A stretch of 64,000 nt of DNA from Capnocytophaga sp. oral taxon 878. Its GTDB lineage: Bacteria > Bacteroidota > Bacteroidia > Flavobacteriales > Flavobacteriaceae. The stretch covers positions 496,001 through 560,000 of the forward strand of contig NZ_CP027229.1 in assembly GCF_002999135.1 (NCBI RefSeq), read 5' to 3'. Shown piece after piece: positions 18,561-28,554 of this stretch (positions within the stretch are counted from its first letter, which is position 1; each line of letters begins with the position of its first letter). A program made the translations under genes and the position numbers. The notes below the pieces were generated by a model. It ran no database searches and was not told where the DNA came from. It saw nothing but the letters and a program-made list of their open reading frames with translations.

Positions 18561-20006
18561 ATGATAGAAGTAACGCAACAGAAGATTGAAGAGCTTGCCC
18601 CCAATGCTGAGGCGGCTAAAAAAGGACGTGAGTTGGTGAAGAAAAACAAATTCAGCAACTTAAAAATCAACTCAGAAAAGAACCTTATATGGGGTGAATG
18701 CGCAGGGAGTGGGAAGAATCCTTACTACTGCTCTGCCGATTATATAGACCCTAATAACCCTGTATTCCGCTGTAACTGCCCGAGTAGACAGTTTCCGTGT
18801 AAACACTCTGTGGGTTTGCTTTACTGTTTTGAAGCGAATGCTGGTCAGTTTACCGAAGGAGAAGTACCTGAGGACATTCTCTCTAAGCGTGACAAGATAG
18901 AGAAGAAACAAGAGAAGAAAGCTCAAGAAAAGGAATCTATCAAGGAGAAAGCCGAGAAACCTAAGAAGGTAAATAAGGCTGCTTTCACTAAGAAGGTTGA
19001 TGCTCAGCTCACTGGTATCGAAACTGCCCAAAAGTTGTTGCGTGATATAGTGAATACGGGGCTTTCTTCAGTGGATGCTAAAATGCGTGCAACCCTCAAG
19101 ACACAGGTAAAAGACTTAGGAAACTACTACATAGGCGGTATTCAAACGGCTTTTAATAACTTGCTTTTATCGATTGAAGAAGTAGAGGAAGAGGAATATA
19201 CTGCGGTGGTAGACAACTTAAACTATCTTTCAGCTTTGCTTAAGAAGTCATCTGAGTATCTAAAAGCACGCAAAGAAGACCCAGAAGGGACTCCTGAACT
19301 GTCTTCAGCAATTGAAGAGCAAATAGGCTATGTGTGGAAACTTGTTGAGTTGATGCAATATGGGCAATATGAAGAAAATGCTTCTTTGGTGCAATTGTCA
19401 TTCAACAGTTATGACAATGAGGCACGCAAAGAGTATGTAGATGAGGGCGTATGGCTGAACCTCAAGACGGGTAAAATCTATAAAACGCTCAACTACCGCC
19501 CTTATAAAGCCGCGAAGTATATCAAGGAAGATAATAGTGTGTTCAGCGTGTTACAACTAAAAGACCTTTACATCTATCCTGGGGATACCAATCCGCGTAT
19601 TCGTTGGGAGGCTGATGGAGCTTCAGAGTGTCCGCTATCACAAGCTGACCTTGCAACAGTGAAAGGTTTTGCTTCGGGGCAATTTGCCGAGACGATAAAG
19701 GCTGTAAAGAACACTATTAAGAATCCACTAATGGATAAACACCCTGTAGTGCTTTTGGCGTTGCATAAGGCTTATAGAGTAGGGGAGGACTTGGTAGTAG
19801 AAGATGCCAATGGTTTTGCTATCACCCTAAGAGATATTAAGGAAGGCGCTGTATCACCAACAGGCAATCTGAAGTCGTTTTTGCCAGCAAATGCCGATGG
19901 ACTCTCACTTGTAGTAATGATGCACAACGATGTAGCTAGCGGATTGCTATCAGCGCAACCACTTTCACTCATCACTAAAGAGAAAGTAATTAGACTACTA
20001 TACTAA
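18561..20006 (+). CDS. SWIM zinc-finger protein
   Basis: 481 residues. The SWIM motif CxC...CxH is at Cys71, Cys73, Cys80 and His82 (RCNCPSRQFPCKHSVGLLY). A Lys/Glu-rich helical linker (about 108-150) follows, then a helical and beta-rich C-terminal region without recognised domains. SWIM proteins of this shape are found in bacterial operons with MoxR-type AAA ATPases, VWA proteins and HEAT-like proteins. Here only two HEAT-like genes follow, and no MoxR or VWA gene is visible. The biochemical role is unknown; SWIM domains are thought to bind DNA or protein. Confidence 0.85.
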   Translation: MIEVTQQKIEELAPNAEAAKKGRELVKKNKFSNLKINSEKNLIWGECAGSGKNPYYCSADYIDPNNPVFRCNCPSRQFPCKHSVGLLYCFEANAGQFTEGEVPEDILSKRDKIEKKQEKKAQEKESIKEKAEKPKKVNKAAFTKKVDAQLTGIETAQKLLRDIVNTGLSSVDAKMRATLKTQVKDLGNYYIGGIQTAFNNLLLSIEEVEEEEYTAVVDNLNYLSALLKKSSEYLKARKEDPEGTPELSSAIEEQIGYVWKLVELMQYGQYEENASLVQLSFNSYDNEARKEYVDEGVWLNLKTGKIYKTLNYRPYKAAKYIKEDNSVFSVLQLKDLYIYPGDTNPRIRWEADGASECPLSQADLATVKGFASGQFAETIKAVKNTIKNPLMDKHPVVLLALHKAYRVGEDLVVEDANGFAITLRDIKEGAVSPTGNLKSFLPANADGLSLVVMMHNDVASGLLSAQPLSLITKEKVIRLLY

Positions 20007-20129
20007 TAGATAGCTAAAAAGCCCCCATTCCCTAGAAGAGGGACAATCCGCAAAAGCAAGTATTTATTAGCGAATAATTATTTTAATGCGGACTTTGGGT
20101 TAATTGTTAATTATCAATTGTCAATTATT

Positions 20130-21959
20130 ATGAAGCCTTTATACGATTTACAACAAGAACTGAACCGCTTGTTTATAGCGGGAAGTAAGTTTGCTAAGAA
20201 CGACCCACGCCTACAGAAGCACGTTCCTATACTGAAAAAGTTAGGTGAAAAAGCTCCTGTATTCAATAAATTAGCCCAAGAAGTAGAAGCTTTGCTACAA
20301 GTAGAGAGCACACAAGCTGCTGAAAAACTATTGGGTGTTTCTACTTTGCTCTATTCTGTGCTCTATACTCAAGGTATTACTATAGAGGCAGAGGCTACAA
20401 AAGAAAGTCAAATTCCTACGATACAATTGGCGGATGTGAATACTACCTATTCCTATTTACAGCTGAAACCTGTACTGCAAGCCCTTACACAAAGCAACTC
20501 AGGACGTTTGGAAATATTGCAAGATGCCTTTGAACGCAAGGTATTTGACGATTCACGCACTTATGGGTACTTGAGTTATGCTTTAGCTGACAAGTATTCA
20601 GAGCTCACTTATTACGTTGAAAACACTATCATTCCTACTTGCGGAAAAGCGATGATACCTTTTCTCATTGCCGACTTCCGTTTAGAAGACAAAAATGAGA
20701 ATGTACGCCGATTGCGTTTGTTATACCAATTAGGATATGCAGAAATAGGCACCTTAGTAGACAAAATATTTAGTGAAAATCTTCCCAATCTGCAAGCAGA
20801 AGCTATTGATATAATAGCAGACAAGAAAGATGAACAAACTGAAGCATTTATCATCAGTTTGACGGGTGATAAGAACAAAGCCGTACGAGGAGCAGCATAT
20901 AGCGCCTTAGCAAAACTCGGTACGCAACGCAGTATTGATAAACTTTACGAATTGTACAACACCAATAAGCAGAAAGGCAATGCAGAGCTCTTAGCAGAAG
21001 CTATCGCCAAAGTAGCTGCTCCTGAGTATTTCTTACCGTTTGTAGATAAAATACAGGAGCGCTATCAGCAGTTATTAACCATAGACACTTCAGATGGTAA
21101 AAACCTTGCAACAGCTTTTGAACGCTTTGCTATTGATATAGATATTTTAGCAAATAAGGATTGTGAAGGAGTATATAGGCTCTTCTCCGAGATGTTGCAG
21201 AACAAAGACTTCAATGCGTTACGCAAAAGAGTTTTTAAAAATACTTACGACCCTACCGCTACTAATATGATGGGCGTGTTTAATACTTTTAATAATGATA
21301 AAGTGCTTGCCTTTTATGACGCTCACAAGCAGTTTCTTACTCATAACAATGGTTATAGCGAAATGTGGATTAACTATTTCTGTGGCGCTTTCAAGAATGA
21401 GAACTACAGTAAAGAAAAGCTCTTTGAGGTATTTAGTATTCAATTAGGAAGATCGGCAGCGACAGAAGAAATATTGCGAACTTTTAGTGGTATAGAGGGC
21501 AGTTATGCTTATCATAGCTTTAAAGAATCAAAAGTGAGAGTGGATAGGTTAGACCCTCGCTGGGTAAACACTTTCTATTCTTTTATTGAAAGCCTTAAAA
21601 AGCTTAACAATAATTATACTCATATAGTGCTTTTTATCCTTGATGCTTTAGAAGGAACAAGCCAAAGATTAGATGATTTACTCTTAAAAGCACTTGCTCA
21701 ATCATATTCGGATGATATGATATGGTTATATCGTTTGATATTAAAGCGCAATTTTCCTAATAAGTTCGAATTAATTTATCACTCATTAGAAAAAATAAAA
21801 GCAGGTAATTCTTATTACTATCTTTACTATCTTTCTAATTCAGACTTTTGGAATCAGTTTCCTAAGGAATATGTACAGAAGTTTAGAGCTTTGGCAAAGA
21901 AGAATAGGCTAAATGTATTTGAAGACATAGCAGATGAGATTGAGAAATCAGTTAAATAG
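20130..21959 (+). CDS. HEAT-like repeat protein, copy 1
   Basis: 609 residues from the ATG at 20130 (an upstream TTG at 20118 was rejected because the paralogue starts MKPLYDLQQ). All-helical, with HEAT-like units such as DKNKAVRGAAYSALAKLGTQ (about 247-266) and VRRLRLLYQLGYAEI. It has no signal peptide. It is a tandem paralogue of the next gene: the first 53 residues are identical and similarity is high to about residue 290, after which the two differ strongly. It is probably a protein-binding scaffold working with the SWIM protein upstream. Confidence 0.82.
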   Translation: MKPLYDLQQELNRLFIAGSKFAKNDPRLQKHVPILKKLGEKAPVFNKLAQEVEALLQVESTQAAEKLLGVSTLLYSVLYTQGITIEAEATKESQIPTIQLADVNTTYSYLQLKPVLQALTQSNSGRLEILQDAFERKVFDDSRTYGYLSYALADKYSELTYYVENTIIPTCGKAMIPFLIADFRLEDKNENVRRLRLLYQLGYAEIGTLVDKIFSENLPNLQAEAIDIIADKKDEQTEAFIISLTGDKNKAVRGAAYSALAKLGTQRSIDKLYELYNTNKQKGNAELLAEAIAKVAAPEYFLPFVDKIQERYQQLLTIDTSDGKNLATAFERFAIDIDILANKDCEGVYRLFSEMLQNKDFNALRKRVFKNTYDPTATNMMGVFNTFNNDKVLAFYDAHKQFLTHNNGYSEMWINYFCGAFKNENYSKEKLFEVFSIQLGRSAATEEILRTFSGIEGSYAYHSFKESKVRVDRLDPRWVNTFYSFIESLKKLNNNYTHIVLFILDALEGTSQRLDDLLLKALAQSYSDDMIWLYRLILKRNFPNKFELIYHSLEKIKAGNSYYYLYYLSNSDFWNQFPKEYVQKFRALAKKNRLNVFEDIADEIEKSVK

Positions 21960-21968
21960 TAGATTAAA

Positions 21969-23804
21969 ATGAAACCCTTATACGATTTACAACAAGAACT
22001 GAATCGCTTGTTTATAGCGGGAAGTAAGTTTGCGAAGAATGACCCACGCCTACAGAAGCACGTTCCTATACTGAAAAAGTTAGGTGAAAAAGCCCCTGTA
22101 TTCAATAAGTTAGCCCAAGAAGTAGAATCTTTGCTACAAGTAGAAAGTACACAAGCTGCCGAAAAGTTATTGAATGTTGCTACTTTGCTCTATTCAGTAC
22201 TCTACACACAAGGTGTTACTGTAGAGGCTGAAGCCGAAAAGAGCGATCAGGTTCCCACTATCGCTTTAGCAGATGTGAATACTACCTATTCCTATTTACA
22301 GCTGAAACCCGTGTTACAAGCTCTTACTGAGAGCAAGTCGGGACGCTTGGAAGTGCTTAAAGATGCTTTTGAACGCAAGCTGTTTGACGATTCGCGGACT
22401 TATGGTTACTTGAGTTATGCTTTAGCAGATAAATACACTGAACTTGCCGATTATGTAGAGGAAACTATTATCCCCCCTTGTGGGAAAGCAATGCTCCCCT
22501 TCCTTTTATCAGACTTTCATTTTGAGGACAAAACAGAACACGTACGCCGATTGCGTTTGCTACACCAATTAGGTTATGAAGGAATAGATGCTTTGGTAGA
22601 TAAAATATTTGCCGAAAACTTGCCTAACCTACAAGCTGAAGCCGTCATTATACTTTCAGACAAGAAAGATGAAAAGACAGAAGACTTTATCATTAGTTTG
22701 GCAAGTGATAAGAATAAAGTGGTACGAGGAGCAGCTTATAAAGCGTTAGCCAAACTCGGTACGCAACGCAGTATTGACAAACTTTACGAATTGTACAGCA
22801 ATAACAAACAGAAAGGAAATGCGGAACTCTTAGCAAATGCTATTGCTACAGTTCCGTTAGCCTCGTGTTATCGGCCGTTCGTTCAAAAGGTACACGAACG
22901 CTTTAAAGCAGTGCTTTCAATGGATGAAACAGATGAAAAAACTCTAGTAGCAGCCTTTGAGCAACTACCTATTGAGATAAGTACTCTCCAGAATAAAGAT
23001 TACTCTGAAACCTATACTATTTTAGGCGAAATATTAAGGAATAAAACCTTTAATGCAATGGCTAAAAAGCGTTCAGTAAGTAATTATTATATTGCACCTC
23101 AAATACGTTCAGTACTAGCAACTTTTAATACCGAAAAGGTAATTGCTTTTTATGATGAGTATAATACTGAGGTATTAGGTAATACTTGGACATACTCGCT
23201 AAGTCTTGATTTTTATTATCGTGTACTCGAAGGACAAGGTAATTTTTCTAAAGAAAAGATATACGATATTTTTGCTCCTCAGTTTGGTAAAGTATTCACT
23301 CCTCAGGATATAATGCAACCTCTTAGTGGTAAAACACGTATTATTTATGACTCTTCAGGCTATGCAAACCGTGAAATTAAACCTATTACTAAAGAACAGT
23401 TAGACCCACGTTGGGCAGACCTTTTCTATAATTACTTTGCAGGACTTAAGAAGTATGATAGTCACTATGATTTAGATGCACTTGCTATTCTCAATATTTT
23501 AGAAGAAAATAGTGAGCGACTTAAAGAACTTACTCTTAAGGTGCTTCCTAAAGTCTATCATTATGGGAAAGAATTTATGTATCGCTTTATTATGAAAAGC
23601 AATATTGTTAATAAGTTTGAGGTGTTGTTTGAGGATATGTCTAAAATCAAAAATCAGGTGTATATTTACCATACTCTTGTTAATGATACCGACTATTGGA
23701 AACTATTTCCTAAAGAATATGCTCTAAAATTCCGCGAATTACACGAGAAAACAAAGAGCGATTTCTTTAAAGAAATAGCATGGCAAATTGAACAAACACA
23801 CTAA
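21969..23804 (+). CDS. HEAT-like repeat protein, copy 2
   Basis: 611 residues, starting 9 bp after copy 1. The N-terminal ~290 residues are close to copy 1, with near-identical DNA over the first ~200 bp including many third positions. This points to a recent duplication or gene conversion of the 5' part. The C-terminal ~300 residues keep only scattered matches (such as LDPRWxxxFY and the closing FPKEYxxKFR). No other domain was recognised. A strong bidirectional terminator lies about 90 bp downstream. Confidence 0.82.
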   Translation: MKPLYDLQQELNRLFIAGSKFAKNDPRLQKHVPILKKLGEKAPVFNKLAQEVESLLQVESTQAAEKLLNVATLLYSVLYTQGVTVEAEAEKSDQVPTIALADVNTTYSYLQLKPVLQALTESKSGRLEVLKDAFERKLFDDSRTYGYLSYALADKYTELADYVEETIIPPCGKAMLPFLLSDFHFEDKTEHVRRLRLLHQLGYEGIDALVDKIFAENLPNLQAEAVIILSDKKDEKTEDFIISLASDKNKVVRGAAYKALAKLGTQRSIDKLYELYSNNKQKGNAELLANAIATVPLASCYRPFVQKVHERFKAVLSMDETDEKTLVAAFEQLPIEISTLQNKDYSETYTILGEILRNKTFNAMAKKRSVSNYYIAPQIRSVLATFNTEKVIAFYDEYNTEVLGNTWTYSLSLDFYYRVLEGQGNFSKEKIYDIFAPQFGKVFTPQDIMQPLSGKTRIIYDSSGYANREIKPITKEQLDPRWADLFYNYFAGLKKYDSHYDLDALAILNILEENSERLKELTLKVLPKVYHYGKEFMYRFIMKSNIVNKFEVLFEDMSKIKNQVYIYHTLVNDTDYWKLFPKEYALKFRELHEKTKSDFFKEIAWQIEQTH

Positions 23805-23895
23805 TAATAGTTTAAAGCATAAAGCTTCTTTATTATGTAGGAATAAATTATCTATATTGAAGTAAGAACCAATAATAAGTAATTAAGAGGCAAAC

Positions 23896-23929
23896 AAAAG
23901 CGTACATTCATTTTTGAATGTACGCTTTT
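23896..23929. terminator. Bidirectional terminator between convergent operons
   Basis: A 15-bp perfect inverted repeat, AAAAGCGTACATTCA / TGAATGTACGCTTTT, with a 4-base loop and T-rich flanks. It overlaps the last codon of the minus-strand gene ending at 23928. Confidence 0.9.
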
Positions 23930-24710
23930 ATTTTGTTGTTTTTTTTAATTCAAATTCTATAATATTGTACATATTTTCAAGCTGATATATTAGTCCTTGG
24001 TTCAGAGGTTCATCAGATAATAATAAGTTTTCTATACCTTTACCAAATGCCTCTAGTGTTTTTTTATTGTTAAGCCATTCTGTAATTTCATTATTAAGTT
24101 CTTTATGTTCATCTTTAAAATATGAATGTTTATATATAATGCCTATAGGTTGTAAGCTATATATGAAAATTTCTTCAAAATGCCGAATAGCACTTATCTT
24201 ATGAGCACTGCTTATCCAGTATTCTAATAAAGGTTGTAAGGATAAGCCCGACAAACCAAAGCAAACTAACCAATCTTCAGCAGTTACTAATTCAAAATTT
24301 TCTTCATCTAATACAGCTTTAAAAAAAGCTGAAGCAAACTGTTTAACAAATGCTAACTCTGTAGGTTTCCAAATATCAGTGCGCTCAAAATGACATTTAG
24401 ATAGAGAAAAACCTTCATCTATATAGAAAATCTTACCTTGAGTGAGAAGTTCTAGCATACGAGGTAAAAAATAATGTACTTCTATAATAGCTTTATCACT
24501 TGATGCTAACATTGCTCCTACATAATTACCTATTTGTGTAGCACTAAGTTTATGCAAAGGTGTGCATATCAAATCTTCAATTTCAGCTGGAGTAATACAA
24601 TTACCACAATCGCAAACCGATAAATGTTTATTAATACTATAAGCTGAAAAAATCTTATATCCTTCTTCTATATAAGGTTCTAATTGTCTGTATTTCTTCA
24701 TATTATTCAT
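23928..24710 (-). CDS. Unknown protein
   Basis: 260 residues, mostly helical, with no signal peptide or membrane helix. A cysteine cluster near the N-terminus (VCDCGNCITPAE) looks like a small metal-binding site. Family not recognised. Two starts are possible: the ATG at 24710, which overlaps the upstream gene by 8 bp, or the ATG at 24701 (MKKYRQLEPYIEE). Its pairing with the 141-residue gene is tight. The size and composition would fit immunity-type or accessory proteins, but nothing in the sequence proves it. Confidence 0.7.
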   Translation of the reverse strand: MNNMKKYRQLEPYIEEGYKIFSAYSINKHLSVCDCGNCITPAEIEDLICTPLHKLSATQIGNYVGAMLASSDKAIIEVHYFLPRMLELLTQGKIFYIDEGFSLSKCHFERTDIWKPTELAFVKQFASAFFKAVLDEENFELVTAEDWLVCFGLSGLSLQPLLEYWISSAHKISAIRHFEEIFIYSLQPIGIIYKHSYFKDEHKELNNEITEWLNNKKTLEAFGKGIENLLLSDEPLNQGLIYQLENMYNIIEFELKKTTK

Positions 24711-25128
24711 TATCTAAATAATTGATCCAAACACAAGTACATCCTCCTTTCTTATCATAAATAGATTCAATAGCACCCCAATTAAAAGAACGTTCTTTAC
24801 CTATATGAGCTGTAAGCCACTGGTCATAGTACTTTTGGGTTACTAACTCCTGTTCTTCACTCCAATTATCCCATGAAGTGCATCTTTCATTCATTTCAAA
24901 ACATAAGTTCTCTAGTTTTTCTCCTTTAAAACAAAGTGATATACTAAACAGTTTCCCTTCAAAAGGACAATTGTAAAAGTATAGCCAAAAATACCCCGTC
25001 CCTACTTCCCATACTTTGTTATCAGGGAAACGCTCTTTAAGGGCTGTAAAAGTAGTTTTAGTATTGATAATTTCTCCTTCTATAAGAAGAAAGTCTCCAT
25101 TATGAGTGTTCAGAAAGTTCATAATCAT
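24703..25128 (-). CDS. Unknown protein
   Basis: 141 residues, rich in aromatic residues (GTGYFWLYFYNCPFEGK) and several cysteines, with no signal peptide. Family not recognised. Starts are possible at 25128 or, two codons in, at 25122. It lies downstream of rimM across a hairpin and overlaps the next unknown gene. The pair may be read through from the rpsP-rimM promoter, since no separate TAnnTTTG promoter was seen in the short gap. Confidence 0.68.
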   Translation of the reverse strand: MIMNFLNTHNGDFLLIEGEIINTKTTFTALKERFPDNKVWEVGTGYFWLYFYNCPFEGKLFSISLCFKGEKLENLCFEMNERCTSWDNWSEEQELVTQKYYDQWLTAHIGKERSFNWGAIESIYDKKGGCTCVWINYLDNE

Positions 25129-25129
25129 T

Positions 25130-25159
25130 AAGAGGCAGTCTTTTGCAAAACAGCCTCTT
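25130..25159. terminator. Hairpin between rimM and the unknown pair
   Basis: Stem AAGAGGC/GCCTCTT around a TTTTGCAAAA core. The T-tract is on the plus-strand side. On the minus strand, the direction of both neighbours, it is followed only by AATG, so termination may be partial. Confidence 0.55.
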
Positions 25160-25166
25160 TTTAGTT

Positions 25167-25700
25167 TTAGTTCTCTTTATATAAATCAATCAAGCCTTCG
25201 GGAGTATTTACAATGATTTTTCGTCCTATACGGTCTACTTTTTCAATAAAGCTATCAATGATAGGGATAAGTATTTCATTGCCTTGCTCATCTTCTATTT
25301 CAAACAGAGCCTGCATAGTAGTATCATTTACACCTATTATCTTTCCTACTTTTCCAAATTGTTTGTCCTCTACCTCAAAACCTATAACCTCGTGGTAATA
25401 GAATTTGTTACCACTAAGTTTAGGCAATGCAGCCAAAGGTAAATACAATTTGTGTTTCAGCAGTGCTTCAGCATCAGCTTCTGTATCTACTTCTTCAAAT
25501 TTCACTCGTAATAGGTTTGCCTTGTGCAATGAGCTTCGTTCAATAAAAAAAGGAACCAGGTTGTTGCCCAAAGCAACAAATACTGATTCCAATTCTTCAT
25601 ACATTTCAGGGTCATCCGAATCTAATTTGATTAGTAATTCCCCTTTAAAGCTAAACTTCTGCACAATTGTTCCTATATAAAAACAATCATTCAGTGTCAT
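25167..25700 (-). CDS. rimM: Ribosome maturation factor RimM
   Basis: 177 residues. The N-terminal RimM barrel has FYIGTIVQKFSFKGELLIKLD, and the C-terminal PRC-barrel-type domain has FYYHEVIGFEVEDKQFGKVGKI and ILIPIIDSFIEKVDR. RimM helps 16S processing and 30S head assembly through S19. It starts 2 bp after the rpsP stop, the common rpsP-rimM pair. The usual trmD is absent here. Confidence 0.95.
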   Translation of the reverse strand: MTLNDCFYIGTIVQKFSFKGELLIKLDSDDPEMYEELESVFVALGNNLVPFFIERSSLHKANLLRVKFEEVDTEADAEALLKHKLYLPLAALPKLSGNKFYYHEVIGFEVEDKQFGKVGKIIGVNDTTMQALFEIEDEQGNEILIPIIDSFIEKVDRIGRKIIVNTPEGLIDLYKEN

Positions 25701-25702
25701 TC

Positions 25703-26239
25703 TTATGCTTCAGTTTCTTGTGTTTCTTCAGCAGTAGCTTCTTCTCCTTCAGCTTGTTCAGCAGTTGCGGCTGCAGCAGCTTCAGCAGCTTTAGCAGCAG
25801 CTTCATTCTTACGTTTTTCGTTAGCTTGTTTTTCAGCTTCTAAGGCTTTAGCTTTAGCAGCTGCTTTGTCTTTAGCCAATTTTTCTTCTTTAGTAGTTAC
25901 TTTGTTGCTTTTAGCTTCTACCCAAGCGTTAAATTTAGCTTCAGCTTGTTCTTCAGTAAGAGCTCCTTTAGCTACCCCACCAAGCAAGTGGTGTTTTAAA
26001 AGTACCCCTTTATATGAAAGGATACGGCGGGCAGTATCACTAGGTTGTGCCCCATTTTGTAACCATTTTACAGCTGCATCTACATCTATTTCAATTTGTG
26101 CAGGGTTAGTAATAGGGTTGTAAGTTCCTAATTTAGCAAGGAATTTACCATCGCGTTTAGCGCGTGAATTTGCGGTAACAATCCAATAGAAAGGTTTGCC
26201 TTTTTTACCGTGACGTTGTAGTCTGATTTTTACTGGCAT
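25703..26239 (-). CDS. rpsP: 30S ribosomal protein S16 with long Ala/Glu-rich tail
   Basis: 178 residues. The first ~90 are a normal S16 (MPVKIRLQRHGKKGKPFYWIV, LGTYNP, SDTARRILSYKGVLLKHHL). The rest is a low-complexity tail of Ala, Glu and Lys (about 115-178), likely helical or disordered, as in many Bacteroidota S16 proteins and roughly double the E. coli length. Its own promoter lies upstream. Confidence 0.96.
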   Translation of the reverse strand: MPVKIRLQRHGKKGKPFYWIVTANSRAKRDGKFLAKLGTYNPITNPAQIEIDVDAAVKWLQNGAQPSDTARRILSYKGVLLKHHLLGGVAKGALTEEQAEAKFNAWVEAKSNKVTTKEEKLAKDKAAAKAKALEAEKQANEKRKNEAAAKAAEAAAAATAEQAEGEEATAEETQETEA

Positions 26240-26287
26240 AAATAATTTTAATTAGTGAGGTACTCGACCTCGTTATTAATTCGGGCG

Positions 26288-26318
26288 CAAAAGTACAACA
26301 TCTTTTTCTAACAGCCAA
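26288..26318 (-). promoter_or_regulatory. Bacteroidota-type promoter of rpsP-rimM
   Basis: On the minus strand TTG (26316-26318), 20 bp, TACTTTTG (26288-26295), about 50 bp before the rpsP ATG. Confidence 0.75.
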
Positions 26319-26330
26319 ATAAAAAAGTAA

Positions 26331-27749
26331 TTAATTTATAGGGGTTAGTTTCATTCCTTTTGCTTTCTCTAGCATAAAGGCTTTTGCTGCCTCATATTCA
26401 TTAGGTATCTTTCCTTCTAAAATAGCCTCTTTTATAGCTTCTTTTAGTACTCCTATAGGCCGTGAAGGTGGCAAGCCAAAGGTCTCCATTATCTCTTCTC
26501 CACTTATTGGTGGCTGAAAGTTGCGTATATGATCTTTTTCTTCTACCTCTACTACTTTTTGGCGTACTATCTGGAAGTTATCGTGGTATTTCTTGAACTT
26601 TTTAGGATTTTTAGTCGTAATATCTGCCTCACATAGGGTCATAAGGTCTTCAAACTCTTCTCCTGCATCAAATACCAAGCGGCGTACTGCCGAATCAGTA
26701 ACTATATCCTCAGCTATGATAATAGGTCTAGAACTCATTTTCACGATTTTCTGTACATACTTCATTTTATCGTTCAAGGGCATACGTAAGCGCTTAAAAA
26801 GGTGATACACCATCTTGCTGCCTACAAATTCATGACCGTGAAATGTCCAACCTATCTTTTTGTCAAAACGTTTGGTAGGGGCTTTCCCTATGTCGTGTAG
26901 CAATGCTGCCCATCGTAGCCAAACATTATCAGTATTTTCCGAAATGTTATCTACTACTTCCAGTGTATGCCAAAAGTTATCTTTATGGCGCTGTCCATCG
27001 TGTTCTTCTACCCCTTGTAGGGCGATAAGCTCAGGTAATATATAGTGTAATAATCCTGTATCGTATAGTAGTTTAAGCCCTACAGAAGGTTTAGGGGCCG
27101 CCAATATCTTGTTCAGCTCCTCTACTATGCGTTCGTACGATATGATTTTAAGTCGTTCTTTATTTTTAGTAATTGCCTTTAGTGATGTTGTTTCTATCTC
27201 AAAGTTTAGTTGTGTAGCAAAACGAATAGCGCGCATCATACGTAGCGGGTCGTCCGAGTAGGTAATATCAGGATCTAAAGGCGTCCGTATTAATTTGCGT
27301 TCCAAATCTCCCAATCCGTCAAAAGGGTCTATCAGCTCACCAAAAGTATCTTTGTTTAGTGAGAAAGCCATAGCGTTGATAGTAAAGTCACGGCGGTTTT
27401 GGTCATCTTGCAGGGTACCACTTTCTACATAAGGCTTGCGCGAGTTCGCCTCATAACTCTCACGGCGTGCTCCTACAAACTCAATATCTAAGGTATCCAC
27501 CTTAATCATCGCAGTACCAAAGTTCTTAAATACCGATACTTTTGGGTTGTTAGGTAGGCGTTCAGCTACTTTTTCAGCCAATGAAATACCACTTCCTATT
27601 GATACTATATCTATATCCTTTGGGAGTTTCTTTTTTAGCAGATAATCGCGTACAAAACCTCCTATTACATAACTCTCTAACGGTATTTCTGCCGAAATAT
27701 CGCTTATAAGTGCAAAAATAGGGTTTGTAAGTGCTTCAGTATAGTTCAT
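26331..27749 (-). CDS. cca: CCA tRNA nucleotidyltransferase with HD domain
   Basis: 472 residues. The nucleotidyltransferase head has GGFVRDYLL (30-38) and the metal-binding DID at 45-47, followed by [14 protein letters not shown] and the RNA-binding [18 protein letters not shown]. An HD phosphohydrolase domain follows ([17 protein letters not shown]). It adds or repairs the CCA end of tRNA. A poly(A) polymerase is the main alternative from family membership, but the motif set favours the CCA-adding enzyme. It overlaps kdsA by one base (TAATG). Confidence 0.92.
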   Translation of the reverse strand: MNYTEALTNPIFALISDISAEIPLESYVIGGFVRDYLLKKKLPKDIDIVSIGSGISLAEKVAERLPNNPKVSVFKNFGTAMIKVDTLDIEFVGARRESYEANSRKPYVESGTLQDDQNRRDFTINAMAFSLNKDTFGELIDPFDGLGDLERKLIRTPLDPDITYSDDPLRMMRAIRFATQLNFEIETTSLKAITKNKERLKIISYERIVEELNKILAAPKPSVGLKLLYDTGLLHYILPELIALQGVEEHDGQRHKDNFWHTLEVVDNISENTDNVWLRWAALLHDIGKAPTKRFDKKIGWTFHGHEFVGSKMVYHLFKRLRMPLNDKMKYVQKIVKMSSRPIIIAEDIVTDSAVRRLVFDAGEEFEDLMTLCEADITTKNPKKFKKYHDNFQIVRQKVVEVEEKDHIRNFQPPISGEEIMETFGLPPSRPIGVLKEAIKEAILEGKIPNEYEAAKAFMLEKAKGMKLTPIN

Positions 27750-28537
27750 TAAAATTCGTTAATTGTTTTGCGAATGGCAACCAAACGCGTTAAAAGCCCT
27801 TCCAGCAGGTCAAGGTGTAGCATATTAGCCCCATCGCTCTTAGCATTTGCTAGGTCAAAATGCGTTTCTATAAATAGTCCATCTATGTTGTTCACTACAG
27901 CAGCACGTGCTATGGTTTCAATCATATCTGGTCTACCCCCCGTTACACCTGTGTTTTGGTTAGGCTGTTGTAGTGAGTGGGTAACATCCATTACCACAGG
28001 GGCAAACTGCCGCATAGTGGGTATACCCCTAAAATCCACAATAAGGTCTTGATAGCCAAACATAGTACCTCTATCGGTAATAAGTGCTTTCTTATTGCCA
28101 CTATCAAACACTTTTTGCACAGCATACTGCATACTTTCCGGACTCATAAACTGTCCCTTTTTCAAGTTCACCACTCTTCCTGTTTCAGCCGCAGCCACTA
28201 CTAAGTCTGTTTGTCTTACCAAAAAGGCTGGTATCTGTAGCACATCCACATATTCAGCTGCCATAGTTGCATCACTCACTTGGTGAATGTCTGTAACTGT
28301 AGGAATCCCAAAAGTTTGTCCTACTTTTTGCAGTATTTTCAACGCTTTTTCATCGCCTATTCCTGTAAATGAATCTATCCTACTACGGTTTGCTTTCTTA
28401 AAGCTCCCTTTAAAAGTATAAGGTATGTTCAGTCTTTGGGTAATATCTACTATCCGTTCAGCAATTTTCATTGCCATATCCTCTCCTTCAATAGCACAAG
28501 GGCCTGCCAAAAGGAAAAAATTATTCTCTTTATTCAT
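27749..28537 (-). CDS. kdsA: 3-deoxy-8-phosphooctulonate synthase
   Basis: 262 residues. It condenses phosphoenolpyruvate with arabinose 5-phosphate to Kdo-8-P for lipopolysaccharide. Motifs: [62 protein letters not shown] and [10 protein letters not shown]. The last two are diagnostic of KdsA. It is coupled to cca by a one-base overlap and follows the MarC gene by 17 bp. Confidence 0.97.
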   Translation of the reverse strand: MNKENNFFLLAGPCAIEGEDMAMKIAERIVDITQRLNIPYTFKGSFKKANRSRIDSFTGIGDEKALKILQKVGQTFGIPTVTDIHQVSDATMAAEYVDVLQIPAFLVRQTDLVVAAAETGRVVNLKKGQFMSPESMQYAVQKVFDSGNKKALITDRGTMFGYQDLIVDFRGIPTMRQFAPVVMDVTHSLQQPNQNTGVTGGRPDMIETIARAAVVNNIDGLFIETHFDLANAKSDGANMLHLDLLEGLLTRLVAIRKTINEF

Positions 28538-28554
28538 CTTCTTTTATTTAGGTT

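Noticed and set aside
20130..23804. The two HEAT-like genes as an assembly duplication
   Set aside because: They differ throughout, especially in the 3' halves, so they are true paralogues.
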